The notes: generated from the sequence alone by a model not told the origin. 64,000 nt of DNA from Curvibacter soli (GCF_029211125.1 NZ_JARGEN010000058.1:1-64000), one strand, 5' to 3'. Shown: positions 37,827 to 47,075, numbered from the stretch's first letter. Translations and numbers: made by a program.

Positions 37827-38975
37827 ATGCTGATCGGTGTGCCTGCCGAAACCTTGGCAGGAGAAACGCGGGTGGCTGTCACACCCGAGACGGCGAAGAA
37901 GCTCGTGGCGCAAGGCCATGGGCTGCGCATCCAGGCCGGTGCCGGCGCGGCGGCCAGCGCGCCCGATGCCGCCTATGCCGCGGCGGGGGCGGAGATCACC
38001 GACGCCGCAGGTGCCTTCGGCTGCGACCTCGTGCTCAAGGTGCGCCGCCCGTCCGATGCGGAAACCGCGTTGATGCGCCCCGGCGCCGCGCTGGCGGGCA
38101 TGCTCGACCCGTTCGACGGTGCGGGTCTGCAGCGCTTGGCCGCCGCGGGGCTGACTGCCTTCGCGCTCGAAGCCGCGCCGCGCACCACGCGCGCGCAGAG
38201 CATGGACGTGCTGTCGTCGCAGGCCAACATCGCGGGCTACAAGGCCGTGGTGCTGGCGGCCAACCTGTACCAGCGCTTCTTCCCCATGCTCATGACCGCC
38301 GCGGGCACCGTGAAGGCCGCGCGCGTGGTGGTGCTGGGCGTGGGCGTGGCGGGGCTGCAGGCCATCGCCACGGCCAAGCGCCTGGGCGCGGTGATCGAGG
38401 CCAGCGACGTGCGTCCCGCCGCGCGCGAGCAGGTGGAGAGCCTGGGCGCGAAGTTCATCGACGTACCCTACGAAACCGACGAGGAGCGCGAGGCTGCCCA
38501 AGGCACGGGCGGCTATGCGCGGCCCATGCCGGCGGGCTGGCTGGCGCGCCAGCAGGCCGAGGTCGCCAAGCGCGTCGCGCAGGCCGACGTGGTCGTCACC
38601 ACCGCGCTGATCCCTGGCCGCGCCGCGCCGGTGCTGGTGACCGAGGCGATGGTGCAGTCCATGAAGCCGGGCAGCGTGATCGTAGACCTGGCGGCGGGCA
38701 AGAAGGGGCCCGCGGATTCGACCGGAGCCCCTGCGGGCGGCAACTGCCCGCTCACCGAGGCGGGCCGGACGGTCGTGCGGCACGGCGTGACCATCGTGGG
38801 CGAGACCAACCTGCCCGCGCTCGTGGCCGCGGATGCGTCGGCGCTGTATGCGCGCAACGTGCTCGACTTCCTCAAGCTCGTCGTGGGCCCGGGCGGCGGG
38901 CTGAAGATCGACCTAGACGACGACATCGTGGCCGCCTGCCTGGTGGCGCACGCCGGCGAAGTACGGAGAAAGTAG
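37827..38975 (+). CDS. pntAA: NAD(P) transhydrogenase alpha subunit part 1
   Basis: This 382-residue protein is the NAD-binding domain I of the proton-translocating transhydrogenase, which makes NADPH from NADH using the proton gradient. The N terminus MLIGVPAETLAGETRVAVTP, the RQD-loop region and the Rossmann motif VVVLGVGVAGLQAIATAKRLG are clear, as is VIVDLAAGKKGPADSTGAPAGGN (shortened here). The alpha subunit is split into PntAA and PntAB, as in many proteobacteria. A GAGGAGA ribosome-binding site precedes the ATG. It is the first of three operon genes. Confidence 0.96.
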   Translation: MLIGVPAETLAGETRVAVTPETAKKLVAQGHGLRIQAGAGAAASAPDAAYAAAGAEITDAAGAFGCDLVLKVRRPSDAETALMRPGAALAGMLDPFDGAGLQRLAAAGLTAFALEAAPRTTRAQSMDVLSSQANIAGYKAVVLAANLYQRFFPMLMTAAGTVKAARVVVLGVGVAGLQAIATAKRLGAVIEASDVRPAAREQVESLGAKFIDVPYETDEEREAAQGTGGYARPMPAGWLARQQAEVAKRVAQADVVVTTALIPGRAAPVLVTEAMVQSMKPGSVIVDLAAGKKGPADSTGAPAGGNCPLTEAGRTVVRHGVTIVGETNLPALVAADASALYARNVLDFLKLVVGPGGGLKIDLDDDIVAACLVAHAGEVRRK

Positions 38976-38977
38976 CC

Positions 38978-39301
38978 ATGGACGCGGTATCCCCCACCCT
39001 CATCAACCTGACCATCTTCGTGCTGGCCATCTACGTTGGCTACCACGTGGTCTGGACTGTCACGCCCGCGCTGCACACGCCGCTGATGGCGGTGACCAAC
39101 GCCATCTCGGCCATCGTCATCGTCGGCGCCATGCTGGCCGCGGCGCTGACCGAAACCCCGCTGGGCAAGACCCTGGGCGTGCTGGCCGTGGCGCTGGCGG
39201 CGGTCAACATCTTCGGCGGCTTCCTCGTCACGCGGCGCATGCTGGAGATGTTCCGCAAGAAGGAGCGCAAGGCGGCGGCGGATACGGAGAAGCAGCCATG
39301 A
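38978..39301 (+). CDS. pntAB: NAD(P) transhydrogenase alpha subunit part 2 (membrane domain)
   Basis: This 107-residue membrane protein has three to four transmembrane helices, with the conserved YHVVWTVTPALHTPLMAVTNAISAI-type segment that forms part of the proton channel with PntB. It starts two bases after pntAA stops and overlaps pntB by ATGA, so the three subunits are translationally coupled. Confidence 0.96.
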   Translation: MDAVSPTLINLTIFVLAIYVGYHVVWTVTPALHTPLMAVTNAISAIVIVGAMLAAALTETPLGKTLGVLAVALAAVNIFGGFLVTRRMLEMFRKKERKAAADTEKQP

Positions 39302-40719
39302 GCATGAACCTCGTCGTGCTGCTGTACCTGGTGGCGAGTGTCTGCTTCATCCAGGCGCTCAAGGGGCTGTCGCACCCCACCACGTCGATTCGCGGCAATC
39401 TGTTCGGCATGGCGGGCATGGCCGTCGCCGTACTGACCACGGCGGCGTTCATCGCCACGCTGGCTGGTTCGGCGCGCGGGCTGGGCTGGGTGCTGCTGGG
39501 CCTGGTGGCGGGCGGCAGTGCCGGTGCCGTGATGGCCCGGCGCGTGGAGATGACCAAGATGCCCGAGCTGGTCGCCTTCATGCACAGCATGATCGGCCTG
39601 GCTGCGGTGTTCATCGCCGTGGCCGCCGTGGCCGAGCCCCGGGCCTTCGGCATCGCGGCGCACGGCGCGCCGATACCGGGCGGCAACCGCGTGGAGCTGG
39701 CGCTCGGCGCCTTCATCGGCGCGGTCACGTTCAGCGGTTCGGTGATCGCCTTCGGCAAGCTCTCGGGCAAGTACAGGTTCCGGCTGTTCCAGGGCGCGCC
39801 GGTGCAGTTCGCGCACCAGCACAAGCTCAACCTGCTGCTGGGGCTGGCGGCGGCGTTCTTCTGCTTCGGCTTCTGGCATTCGCAGAGCTGGCTGGACATG
39901 CTGCTGGTCACTGCGCTGGGGCTCGCGTTCGGCGTGCTGCTCATCATCCCGATCGGCGGCGCCGACATGCCGGTGGTGGTGAGCATGCTCAACAGCTACT
40001 CGGGCTGGGCGGCGGCGGGCATCGGCTTCAGCCTGAACAACAGCATGCTCATCATCGCCGGCTCGCTGGTGGGCAGCTCGGGCGCCATCCTGAGCTACAT
40101 CATGTGCAAGGCGATGAACCGCTCGTTCTTCAACGTGATCCTGGGCGGCTTCGGCGGCGACGCCGCCACTGCGGCTGCAGGCGGCGGCGTGCAGAGAAGC
40201 GTCAAGAGCGGCAGCGCCGACGACGCGGCCTTCGTGCTCGGCAATGCCGAGACGGTCGTCATCGTGCCCGGCTACGGCCTGGCCGTGGCGCGCGCCCAGC
40301 ACGCGGTGAAGGAGCTGGCGCAAAAGCTGACCGACAAGGGCGTGAACGTGAAATACGCCATCCACCCCGTGGCCGGGCGCATGCCGGGCCACATGAACGT
40401 GCTGCTGGCCGAGGCCGAAGTTCCCTACGACCAGGTGTTCGAGATGGAGGACATCAACCCCGAGTTCGGCCAGGCCGACGTGGCCATCATCCTGGGCGCC
40501 AACGACGTGGTGAACCCCGCCGCGCACGTGAAGGGCAGCCCGATCTACGGCATGCCGATCCTGGAGGCCTACAAGGCCAGGTCGGTGATCGTGAACAAAC
40601 GCTCCATGGCCGCCGGCTACGCGGGGCTGGACAACGAGCTGTTCTACATGGACAAGACCATGATGGTCTTCGGCGATGCCAAGAAGGTGGTCGAGGACAT
40701 GGTCAAGGCGGTCGAATAG
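39298..40719 (+). CDS. pntB: NAD(P) transhydrogenase beta subunit
   Basis: This 473-residue protein combines a membrane domain (about 1-270, at least eight helices, including GLSHPTTSIRGNLFGM) and the NADP-binding domain III (about 300-473). In domain III VIVPGYGLAVARAQHAV, IHPVAGRMPGHMNVLLAEA, DVAIILGANDVVNPAA and VNKRSMAAGYAG are the recognised family blocks. It closes the pnt operon. The following acyl-CoA ligase starts 46 bp later and may be co-transcribed. Confidence 0.97.
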   Translation: MSMNLVVLLYLVASVCFIQALKGLSHPTTSIRGNLFGMAGMAVAVLTTAAFIATLAGSARGLGWVLLGLVAGGSAGAVMARRVEMTKMPELVAFMHSMIGLAAVFIAVAAVAEPRAFGIAAHGAPIPGGNRVELALGAFIGAVTFSGSVIAFGKLSGKYRFRLFQGAPVQFAHQHKLNLLLGLAAAFFCFGFWHSQSWLDMLLVTALGLAFGVLLIIPIGGADMPVVVSMLNSYSGWAAAGIGFSLNNSMLIIAGSLVGSSGAILSYIMCKAMNRSFFNVILGGFGGDAATAAAGGGVQRSVKSGSADDAAFVLGNAETVVIVPGYGLAVARAQHAVKELAQKLTDKGVNVKYAIHPVAGRMPGHMNVLLAEAEVPYDQVFEMEDINPEFGQADVAIILGANDVVNPAAHVKGSPIYGMPILEAYKARSVIVNKRSMAAGYAGLDNELFYMDKTMMVFGDAKKVVEDMVKAVE

Positions 40720-40764
40720 CCGCCCGGCGCACGATTGCCTGGGAAGAACCTGGAGACAAGAGAC

Positions 40765-42441
40765 ATGACCGACCGCATCTGGCTTGGCAGCTACCCGCAG
40801 GGAGTGCCGGCGGATATCGACCCCGCGCTGTACCCGTCGCTGGTGGCGCTGATGGAGGAGAGCTTCCAGAAATACGCCGACCGCGTGGCCTACAGCTTCA
40901 TGGGCCACGACGTGACCTATGCGCAGACCGACGCGCAGAGCCGCGCGCTCGCCGCCTACTTGCAGGGCCTGGGGCTGGTACGCGGCGACCGCGTGGCCAT
41001 CATGATGCCCAACGTGCCGCAGTACCCCGTGGCGGTGGCAGCCATCCTGCGCGCGGGCTTCGTGGTGGTCAACGTCAACCCGCTCTACATGCCGCGCGAG
41101 CTGGAGCACCAGCTCGGCGACGCGGGCGCCAAGGCCATCGTCATCATCGAGAGCTTCGCCCACACGCTGCAGCAGTGCATCGCCCGCACGCCGGTCAAGC
41201 ACGTGGTGCTGGCTACCATGGGCGACCGGCTGGGCTTGCTGAAGGGCGCGGCCGTCAACTTCGTGGTGCGCAGCGTCAGGAAGATCGTGCCTGACTACAG
41301 CCTGCCGGGCGCCGTGCGCTTCAACGATGCGCTGGCGCAAGGCGCGGCTGGCACGTTCCAGGCGCCCGACATCCGCCCCGACGACATCGCGCTGCTGCAG
41401 TACACCGGAGGCACCACGGGCGTTTCCAAGGGGGCCGTGCTGCTGCACCGCAACGTCATCGCCAACGTGCTGCAGTCCGAAGCCTGGCACGCGCCGGTCA
41501 TGGCCAAGGTGCCGGCCGGCGAACAGCCCACCAGCGTCTGCGCGCTGCCGCTCTACCATATCTTCGCGTTCACGGTGAACATGATGCTGTCCATCCGCAC
41601 GGGCGGCAAGACGCTGCTGATCCCCAACCCGCGCGATCTGCCCGCCATGCTCAAGGAGCTGTCCAGGCACCGCTTCCACTGCTTGCCGGCGGTCAACACG
41701 CTGTTCAACAGCCTGGCCAACCATCCGGACTTCGGCACCGTGGACTGGAGCCACCTGAAGGTGTCGGTGGGCGGCGGCATGGCCGTGCAGGGCGCGGTAG
41801 CCAGCCTCTGGCTGCGCAAGACCGGTTGCCCGATCTGCGAGGGCTACGGCCTGTCGGAAACCTCGCCCTCGGTGAGCTGCAACCCGGTCACGGCCACCGA
41901 ATTTACCGGCACCATCGGCGTGCCGCTGCCGTCCACGCGCATGAAGATGATCGACGACGAAGGCCGCGAGGTGCCCCTGGGCCAGCCCGGCGAGATCGCC
42001 ATCGAGGGCCCCCAGGTCATGGCCGGCTACTGGCAGCGGCCCGACGAGACCGCCAAGGCCATGACCGCCGACAGCTGGTTCAAGAGCGGCGACATCGGCG
42101 TCATGGACGAGCGCGGCTATGTGAAGATCGTGGACCGCAAGAAGGACATGGTCCTCGTCAGCGGCTTCAACGTGTACCCCAACGAGGTCGAGGACGTGGT
42201 GGCCACCCTGCCCGGCGTGCTCGAATGCGCGGTGGTCGGTGTGCCCGACGAGCATTCCGGCGAGGCCGTCAAGGTGATCATCGTGCGCCGCGACCCTTCA
42301 CTCACCGAGCAGCAGGTCCACGACTACTGCCGCCAGAACCTCACGGGCTACAAGCGCCCGCGCATCGTGGAATTCCGCACCGAGCTGCCGAAGTCGCCCG
42401 TGGGCAAGATACTGCGGCGCGAGCTGCGCACCAGGAGCTGA
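40765..42441 (+). CDS. fadD: Long-chain fatty acid-CoA ligase (AMP-forming)
   Basis: This 558-residue ANL superfamily enzyme activates fatty acids to acyl-CoA with ATP. The AMP-binding motif LLQYTGGTTGVSKGAVL is near residue 210, the adenine-binding EGYGLSETSP near 360, the hinge KSGDIGVMDERGYVKIVDRKKDM near 450, and the C-terminal catalytic lysine in KSPVGKILRRELR. Overall length and the N-terminal PALYPSLVALMEESF match FadD. The ATG at 40765 is preceded by a GGAGA. Chain-length preference cannot be read from sequence. Confidence 0.92.
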   Translation: MTDRIWLGSYPQGVPADIDPALYPSLVALMEESFQKYADRVAYSFMGHDVTYAQTDAQSRALAAYLQGLGLVRGDRVAIMMPNVPQYPVAVAAILRAGFVVVNVNPLYMPRELEHQLGDAGAKAIVIIESFAHTLQQCIARTPVKHVVLATMGDRLGLLKGAAVNFVVRSVRKIVPDYSLPGAVRFNDALAQGAAGTFQAPDIRPDDIALLQYTGGTTGVSKGAVLLHRNVIANVLQSEAWHAPVMAKVPAGEQPTSVCALPLYHIFAFTVNMMLSIRTGGKTLLIPNPRDLPAMLKELSRHRFHCLPAVNTLFNSLANHPDFGTVDWSHLKVSVGGGMAVQGAVASLWLRKTGCPICEGYGLSETSPSVSCNPVTATEFTGTIGVPLPSTRMKMIDDEGREVPLGQPGEIAIEGPQVMAGYWQRPDETAKAMTADSWFKSGDIGVMDERGYVKIVDRKKDMVLVSGFNVYPNEVEDVVATLPGVLECAVVGVPDEHSGEAVKVIIVRRDPSLTEQQVHDYCRQNLTGYKRPRIVEFRTELPKSPVGKILRRELRTRS

Positions 42442-42484
42442 AACCACGTCTGCCAGGGCATGGCGCGCACCCGATAATCGCGCC

Positions 42485-43267
42485 ATGGACTCGCCCCACG
42501 GCACGCCGGCTCCGCTGGCCATCGTCAGCGCCATGCAGGAAGAGCTGGGCGCGCTGCTGGCGCTGATGCCCGATGGGCGGCGCGTGCGCGCCGCCGGGCG
42601 CGATTTCTGGTGCGGCCACCTGCACGGCCAGCCTGTGGTGGCCGTGCTCTCGCGCATTGGCAAGGTGGCCGCGGCCACCACGGCCACGGTGCTGGCCGAG
42701 CGCTTCGGCGTGCGCGCCATCGTCTTCACCGGCGTGGCCGGCGGGCTGGCGCCGGGCGTGGCGGTGGGCGACGTGGTGGTCGCCGCCGGGCTGCTGCAGC
42801 ACGACCTGGACGCCTCGCCGATCTTCCCGAAGTACGAAGTGCCGCTGCTCGGGCGCGCGCGCTTCGATGCGGACGGCGCCATCGCTGACGCCCTGGCCGG
42901 CGCCGCGCACGCGCTGCTGCGCGAGCCGGCGGCACTGCTGGGCGCGCAGGCCGTGGCGGCATTCGGCCTGCACGCGCCGCGCGTGCACCGCGGGCTGGTG
43001 GTGAGCGGCGACCGCTTCGTCTCCACCGCCGCCGAGAGCGCCGCGCTGCGCCACGCCTTGCCCGACGCGCTGGCCGTGGAGATGGAAGGCGCCGCCGTGG
43101 CCCAGGTCTGCCATGACTACGGCCTGCCGTTCGCGGCGGTGCGCACCATCTCCGACCGCGCCGACGACGCGGCGCACGCCGACTTCACGCGCTTCGTCGC
43201 TGCAGTCGCCAGCCGCTACAGCGCGGGCATCGCCGCGGCATGGCTGCGATCACTATCGAAAAAATAG
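42485..43267 (+). CDS. mtnN: 5'-methylthioadenosine/S-adenosylhomocysteine nucleosidase
   Basis: This 260-residue cytosolic nucleosidase splits MTA and SAH to adenine and the thio-sugar, recycling methionine and relieving SAM-dependent reactions. The N terminus IVSAMQEELGALLALM, the strand FTGVAGGLAPGVAVGDVVVA, the ribose-binding ALAVEMEGAAVAQVC and the catalytic-Asp region RTISDRADDAA are diagnostic. The last codons and the stop lie within a dispersed 50-bp repeat, so the C terminus SLSKK is supplied by the repeat. It converges on corA. Confidence 0.94.
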   Translation: MDSPHGTPAPLAIVSAMQEELGALLALMPDGRRVRAAGRDFWCGHLHGQPVVAVLSRIGKVAAATTATVLAERFGVRAIVFTGVAGGLAPGVAVGDVVVAAGLLQHDLDASPIFPKYEVPLLGRARFDADGAIADALAGAAHALLREPAALLGAQAVAAFGLHAPRVHRGLVVSGDRFVSTAAESAALRHALPDALAVEMEGAAVAQVCHDYGLPFAAVRTISDRADDAAHADFTRFVAAVASRYSAGIAAAWLRSLSKK

Positions 43268-43308
43268 CTGCTACCGCAGGAAATACGGGCGCTGCAGGCC
43301 GATTTGGC
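43253..43308 (+). repeat. Dispersed ~50-bp element, copy 4
   Basis: CTATCGAAAAAATAGCTGC, a variable middle, then GCGCTGCAGGCCGATTTG matches the copy at 578-632 with identical spacing. It provides the stop codon of mtnN and ends 9 bp from the corA stop. Confidence 0.72.
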
Positions 43309-43316
43309 TTGCAAAA

Positions 43317-44303
43317 CTACTTCAGCCATCCACGGCGGCGGAAGTACCACATCGGCCCCAGCGCACTGGCCACCATCAGCGCCAGCACGTACGGGTAGCC
43401 CCAGGCCCAGTCCAGCTCGGGCATGGTCTTGAAGTTCATGCCGTAGATGCTGGCGATCAGCGTGGGCGGCAGCAGCGCCACGCTGGCCACCGAGAAGATC
43501 TTGATGATCTTGTTCTGGTTGATGTTGATGAAGCCGACCGTGGCGTCCATCAGGAAGTTGATCTTGTCGAACAGGAACGCCGTGTGGTTGTCCAGCGACT
43601 CGATGTCGCGCAGGATCTGGCGCGCCTCCTCGAATTGCTCGGCGCCCAGCATCTTGCTGCGCATCATGAAGCTCACCGCGCGGCGCGTGTCCATCACGTT
43701 GCGGCGGATGCGCCCGTTCAGGTCCTCCTGCCGCGCGATGCCGCCCAGCACCTCGCCGGCCAGGGCGTCGGTCACGTTGCCCGAGAGCACCTGCTTGCTC
43801 ACCGCCTCCAGCTCGTCGTAGATGCCTTCGAGCGTGTCGGCGGAATATTCGGCGTCGGCGTCGAAGAGCTTGAGCAGCACGTCCTTGGCGTCCTCGATCA
43901 GCCCCGGTGCGCGGCGCGCGCGCAGGCGCAGCAGGCGAAACACCGGCACCGTCTCGTCGTGGATGGAGAACAGCACGCCGCGGCTTTTCAGCTCCTCGTT
44001 GTGCTGGTTCAGGATGAAGGCCACGCGCACCGAGCGCGGGTGCTCATGGTCGTCGATCAGGAAGTCGCTGCGGATGTGCAGCTCGCCGTTGTCTTCCTCG
44101 TAGAAGCGGGCCGATTCCTCGATGTCCTCGTCCATCGCATCTTCGGGGATGGACAGGCCGTAATGCTGCTTGATCCAGCGTTTTTCCTCGAGCGTGGGAT
44201 CTTCCAGGTCCACCCAGATCGGACGGAACCGGGCCAGCTCCTCGAGCGATTCGATTTCTTCCTGGAACAGCCGCCCGTTGGCGAGCGTGAAGATGTTGAG
44301 CAT
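43317..44303 (-). CDS. corA: Magnesium/cobalt transporter CorA
   Basis: This 328-residue homopentameric Mg2+ channel has a large N-terminal cytosolic domain rich in acidic residues (EDAMDEDIEESARFYEED) and a long stalk helix. Two C-terminal transmembrane helices follow, with the signature YGMNF after the first and a basic C-terminal RRRGWLK. All family landmarks are intact. It faces leftward and is divergent from hpf across a 484-bp gap. No Mg2+-sensing leader was recognised. Confidence 0.95.
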   Translation of the reverse strand: MLNIFTLANGRLFQEEIESLEELARFRPIWVDLEDPTLEEKRWIKQHYGLSIPEDAMDEDIEESARFYEEDNGELHIRSDFLIDDHEHPRSVRVAFILNQHNEELKSRGVLFSIHDETVPVFRLLRLRARRAPGLIEDAKDVLLKLFDADAEYSADTLEGIYDELEAVSKQVLSGNVTDALAGEVLGGIARQEDLNGRIRRNVMDTRRAVSFMMRSKMLGAEQFEEARQILRDIESLDNHTAFLFDKINFLMDATVGFININQNKIIKIFSVASVALLPPTLIASIYGMNFKTMPELDWAWGYPYVLALMVASALGPMWYFRRRGWLK

Positions 44304-44787
44304 GGGGCACTCCCAGTAGGGCTTGGCGGCATCGGCGCGAGGGGAGGGAGGGTGCTTCCAACCCCCCGATGCGGCAAGAGGAGTTGAAAGCTACCGACTA
44401 GGGTAGGTTTCCATGCGGGTTTTCCAGGAAGTGCTGCGAATGGCAGCGGATTATGGCACCGCGCCCACCGCGCCATGACCGCGCGACGGCGGTGCGCGCC
44501 AGCGGAAAAGGAGAGCTTGGAAAAGGGGGCAGCGCGCATGCCGGGTGCGGCGCAAAGCCAGACTATTGTGGAAGCAATTCGCCGGCTTGCCTAGCTGCCG
44601 CGCGCATGTCCCTACGCGGGCTGGGCGCATCGGGATTGCTTTTCGCCAGGGCGCGGCGCATAGTGGCCTCACAGCCGCAACGGCCCTTTGCCAGTCGCTC
44701 CCATTCCAAGATTCCCAGCCATTCAAGTTCGCTGCCCGTCCGTTTTTCGGACGGCTTTTTCAACCCCGAGTGCAACAGGAGGCTCTC
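44304..44787 (+). other. 484-bp divergent region between corA and hpf
   Basis: No gene is supported here. In related bacteria rpoN often precedes hpf, but no rpoN or fragment of it is present. The right end forms the hpf leader and contains the hairpin described at 44736-44760. A TGGCCT-N5-CCGCA sequence near 44670 is too weak to call a sigma-54 promoter. Confidence 0.5.
44736..44760 (+). terminator. Terminator-like hairpin in the hpf leader
   Basis: CCGTCCG and CGGACGG form a perfect 7-bp stem around TTTTT and are followed by CTTTTT. It lies only 28 bp before the hpf ATG, upstream of its AGGAGG-type ribosome-binding site. It could end an incoming transcript or act as an attenuator of hpf. 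Confidence 0.55.
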
Positions 44788-45117
44788 ATGAACTTGACGA
44801 TCAGCGGTCACCATCTCGAAGTCACACCCGCGCTGCGCAACTACGTGACCGACAAGCTCGACCGGATCACGCGTCACTTCGACCAGGTGGTGGACATCAA
44901 GGTTCTGCTCACGGTCGAGAAACAGAAGGAAAAGCAGCGACGACAGCGCGCGGAGTGCAGCATCCATGTGCGGGGCAACGACATGTTCGCCGAAAGCGCC
45001 CACGCCGACCTGTACGCGGCGGTGGACGAACTGATGGACAAGCTCGACCGCCAGGTCGTGCGCCACAAGGGCCGCATCCAGACCCACGCCTGCGACGCGC
45101 CCAAGCGGCTCATGTGA
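44788..45117 (+). CDS. hpf: Ribosome hibernation-promoting factor (HPF/YfiA family)
   Basis: This 109-residue protein binds the ribosomal decoding region and promotes inactive 100S or 70S ribosomes in stationary phase. The whole chain is the S30AE fold: MNLTISGHHLEVTPALRNYV, the helix KLDRITRHFDQVVDIKVLL, and the conserved DMFAESAHADLYAAVDELMDKLDRQ. It is the short form, without a dimerisation tail. An AGGAGG ribosome-binding site precedes the ATG. It is followed by a terminator and then ptsN-hprK. Confidence 0.95.
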   Translation: MNLTISGHHLEVTPALRNYVTDKLDRITRHFDQVVDIKVLLTVEKQKEKQRRQRAECSIHVRGNDMFAESAHADLYAAVDELMDKLDRQVVRHKGRIQTHACDAPKRLM

Positions 45118-45186
45118 TGCCCGCCGCAGGCCCCGCGTTTGCGTAATTCGCGCACTATGTAACGGTTGCTTGCAACATGCTCCGCA

Positions 45187-45212
45187 CCGCCCCTTGACGG
45201 GCGGTTTTTTTT
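45187..45212 (+). terminator. Rho-independent terminator after hpf
   Basis: CCGCCCC, a TTGAC loop, GGGCGG and then eight T residues. It lies 70 bp after the hpf stop and before ptsN, so ptsN-hprK probably has its own promoter or depends on read-through. Confidence 0.8.
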
Positions 45213-45278
45213 GCCTCTCTCCGGCTGCGCGCGCCAGCCGGTAGACGGGTGCATAATCCGCCTCCACGACCTTCTCCT

Positions 45279-45749
45279 ATGAACCGTCTCGCGTCCATCC
45301 TGCCTTCCGCTCAAGTTCTCGTGAGCGTCGATGCCACCAGCAAGAAACGGGCTTTCGAAGAAGCCGGGCTGCTGTTCGAAAGCCTGCATGGCCTGAGCCG
45401 CGCGCTGGTCACCGACAGCCTGTTCGCGCGCGAGCGCCTGGGCTCCACGGGACTGGGCCATGGCGTGGCCATCCCGCATGGCCGCATCAAGGGCCTGAAG
45501 GCGCCGATGGCGGCGGTGTTCCATCTGCAGAACCCGATCGGCTTCGATGCGCCCGACGAGCAGCCCGTGGGCCTGCTGATCTTCCTGCTGGTACCCGAGG
45601 CGGCGACGCAGAAGCACCTGGAGATCCTCTCCGAGATCGCCGAGCTGCTCAGCAACGCGCCGCTGCGCGAGAAGATCAAGGCCAGCACCGATGCGCTCGC
45701 GTTGCATGGCCTGATCGCCAACTGGCAGTCGAGCCAGCAGCCGGCCTGA
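45279..45749 (+). CDS. ptsN: Nitrogen-PTS EIIA component
   Basis: This 156-residue EIIA-Ntr protein is the terminal phosphoryl acceptor of the regulatory (non-sugar) PTS and affects potassium, nitrogen and stress responses. The phosphorylated histidine lies in GHGVAIPHGRIKGL, and the family strand VGLLIFLLVPE follows. The start at 45279 (MNRLASILP) is chosen over an upstream in-frame ATG at 45249. hprK starts 28 bp downstream. Confidence 0.94.
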   Translation: MNRLASILPSAQVLVSVDATSKKRAFEEAGLLFESLHGLSRALVTDSLFARERLGSTGLGHGVAIPHGRIKGLKAPMAAVFHLQNPIGFDAPDEQPVGLLIFLLVPEAATQKHLEILSEIAELLSNAPLREKIKASTDALALHGLIANWQSSQQPA

Positions 45750-45777
45750 TCTCCCGCCGATGCGCTGACGCCGCTCG

Positions 45778-46740
45778 ATGAAGCCCACCGTCGTCAGCGC
45801 CGACGCCCTGTTCGAGGAATTCCGCACCCACCTCCGGTGGGAATGGGTGGCTGGCCTCGGCGCTTCCGAGCGCCGCTTCGTCGAGGTGGTGGTGCGCGCC
45901 GCCCGCTCGGGCGCCGACCTGGTGGGCTACCTCAACTACATCCACCCGTACCGCGTGCAGGTCCTGGGCGAGCGCGAGATCGCCTACCTGACCAACGCCA
46001 CGGCAGAGGACTGCGCCCGCCGCATCGCGCGCATCGTCACGCTCGAACCTCCGGTGCTGGTGCTGGCCGACGGCCAGAGCGCACCCGAGGCGCTGCTGTC
46101 GATGTGCGAGCGCGCGCAGATCCCGATGTTCTCCACACACGAGCAGTCGGCCTTCGTCATCGACGTGCTGCGCGCCTACCTGTCCAAGCACTTCGCCGAG
46201 CGCATCTCCATGCACGGCGTGTTCATGGACATCCTGGGCCTGGGCGTGCTCATTACCGGCGAATCGGGCCTGGGCAAGAGCGAGCTGGGGCTGGAGCTGA
46301 TATCGCGCGGCAACGGCCTGGTGGCCGACGACGCGGTGGACCTGTTTCGCATCAACCAGACCACCATCGAGGGCAAGTGCCCCGATCTGCTGCAGAACCT
46401 GCTGGAGGTGCGCGGCATCGGCCTGCTCGACATCCGCGCCATCTTCGGCGAGACGGCGGTGCGCCGCAAGATGCGCCTGAGGCTCATCGTGCACCTGGTG
46501 CGCAAGGAGACGCTGGAGCGTGAGTACGAGCGCCTGCCCTACGAGCCCCTGACGCAGGACGTGCTCGGCGTGCCCGTGCGCAAAGCCATCATCCAGGTGG
46601 TGGCGGGGCGCAACATCGCCGTGCTGGTGGAGGCCGCCGTGCGCAATACCATCCTGCAGTTGCGCGGCATCGACACCTACCAGGAGTTCGTGGAGCGGCA
46701 CCGGCGCGCGATGGAGAGCGGCGAGAGCAGCAGCGGCTGA
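45778..46740 (+). CDS. hprK: HPr kinase/phosphorylase
   Basis: This 320-residue bifunctional enzyme phosphorylates a seryl residue of HPr and reverses the reaction. The C-terminal kinase domain has the P-loop [19 protein letters not shown] (near residue 155) and the HprK signature [20 protein letters not shown]. The N-terminal domain (about 1-130) is also intact. In proteobacteria the enzyme links the regulatory PTS to cell physiology; its pairing with ptsN is conserved in betaproteobacteria. Confidence 0.95.
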   Translation: MKPTVVSADALFEEFRTHLRWEWVAGLGASERRFVEVVVRAARSGADLVGYLNYIHPYRVQVLGEREIAYLTNATAEDCARRIARIVTLEPPVLVLADGQSAPEALLSMCERAQIPMFSTHEQSAFVIDVLRAYLSKHFAERISMHGVFMDILGLGVLITGESGLGKSELGLELISRGNGLVADDAVDLFRINQTTIEGKCPDLLQNLLEVRGIGLLDIRAIFGETAVRRKMRLRLIVHLVRKETLEREYERLPYEPLTQDVLGVPVRKAIIQVVAGRNIAVLVEAAVRNTILQLRGIDTYQEFVERHRRAMESGESSSG

Positions 46741-46759
46741 ACCCCGGTTTGCTATTGAA

Positions 46760-46994
46760 CCTGGAAACGGCAGTTGACCGCTTCGTATCCCTCGCCAGGC
46801 CGCATGCAATCGAGCGTTGCCGGCTTCGATGGCGTTCACCTCGTGGGTGAGAGCGCCATGCACCTGCCGGCACCGCGCTCGCCGCGCCATGCGGCGTTGC
46901 TCCTCCTTGCGGGCAGCAAGCCCGCCGCGTCGCCCGGTCTTGCCTGACGCCCCGATCACGGCACCGGCAGGCGCATCCAACTGCCGTTTCCAGG
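46760..46994 (-). mobile_element. MITE-like element, copy 2 (235 bp)
   Basis: It is nearly identical to 3491-3726 in reverse orientation, with the same 17-bp terminal inverted repeats. Flanking pentamers are TTGAA (46755-46759) and TTAAA (46995-46999), a near-perfect target duplication. The left flank TTTGCTATTGAA resembles the leading end of the dispersed 50-bp element, suggesting the same kind of target as copy 1. It fills the hprK-fur gap together with about 80 bp of sequence in which I see nothing. Confidence 0.8.
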
Positions 46995-47075
46995 TTAAAT
47001 CTCAGGAAGGGCGGGCGCCACAGGCACATTCTTGCGCCATGCATATTCTTGGCGCCAGACGCCTGCCGCGCGCGC

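Noticed and set aside
39040-42255. 1071-residue minus-strand frame opposite pntAB-pntB-fadD
   Set aside because: It has an antisense composition (Gln, His, Gly, Ala, Arg) and fully overlaps three well-supported genes.
44304-44787. Mg2+ riboswitch for corA or an rpoN gene before hpf
   Set aside because: No recognisable aptamer fold and no RpoN-like coding sequence were found.
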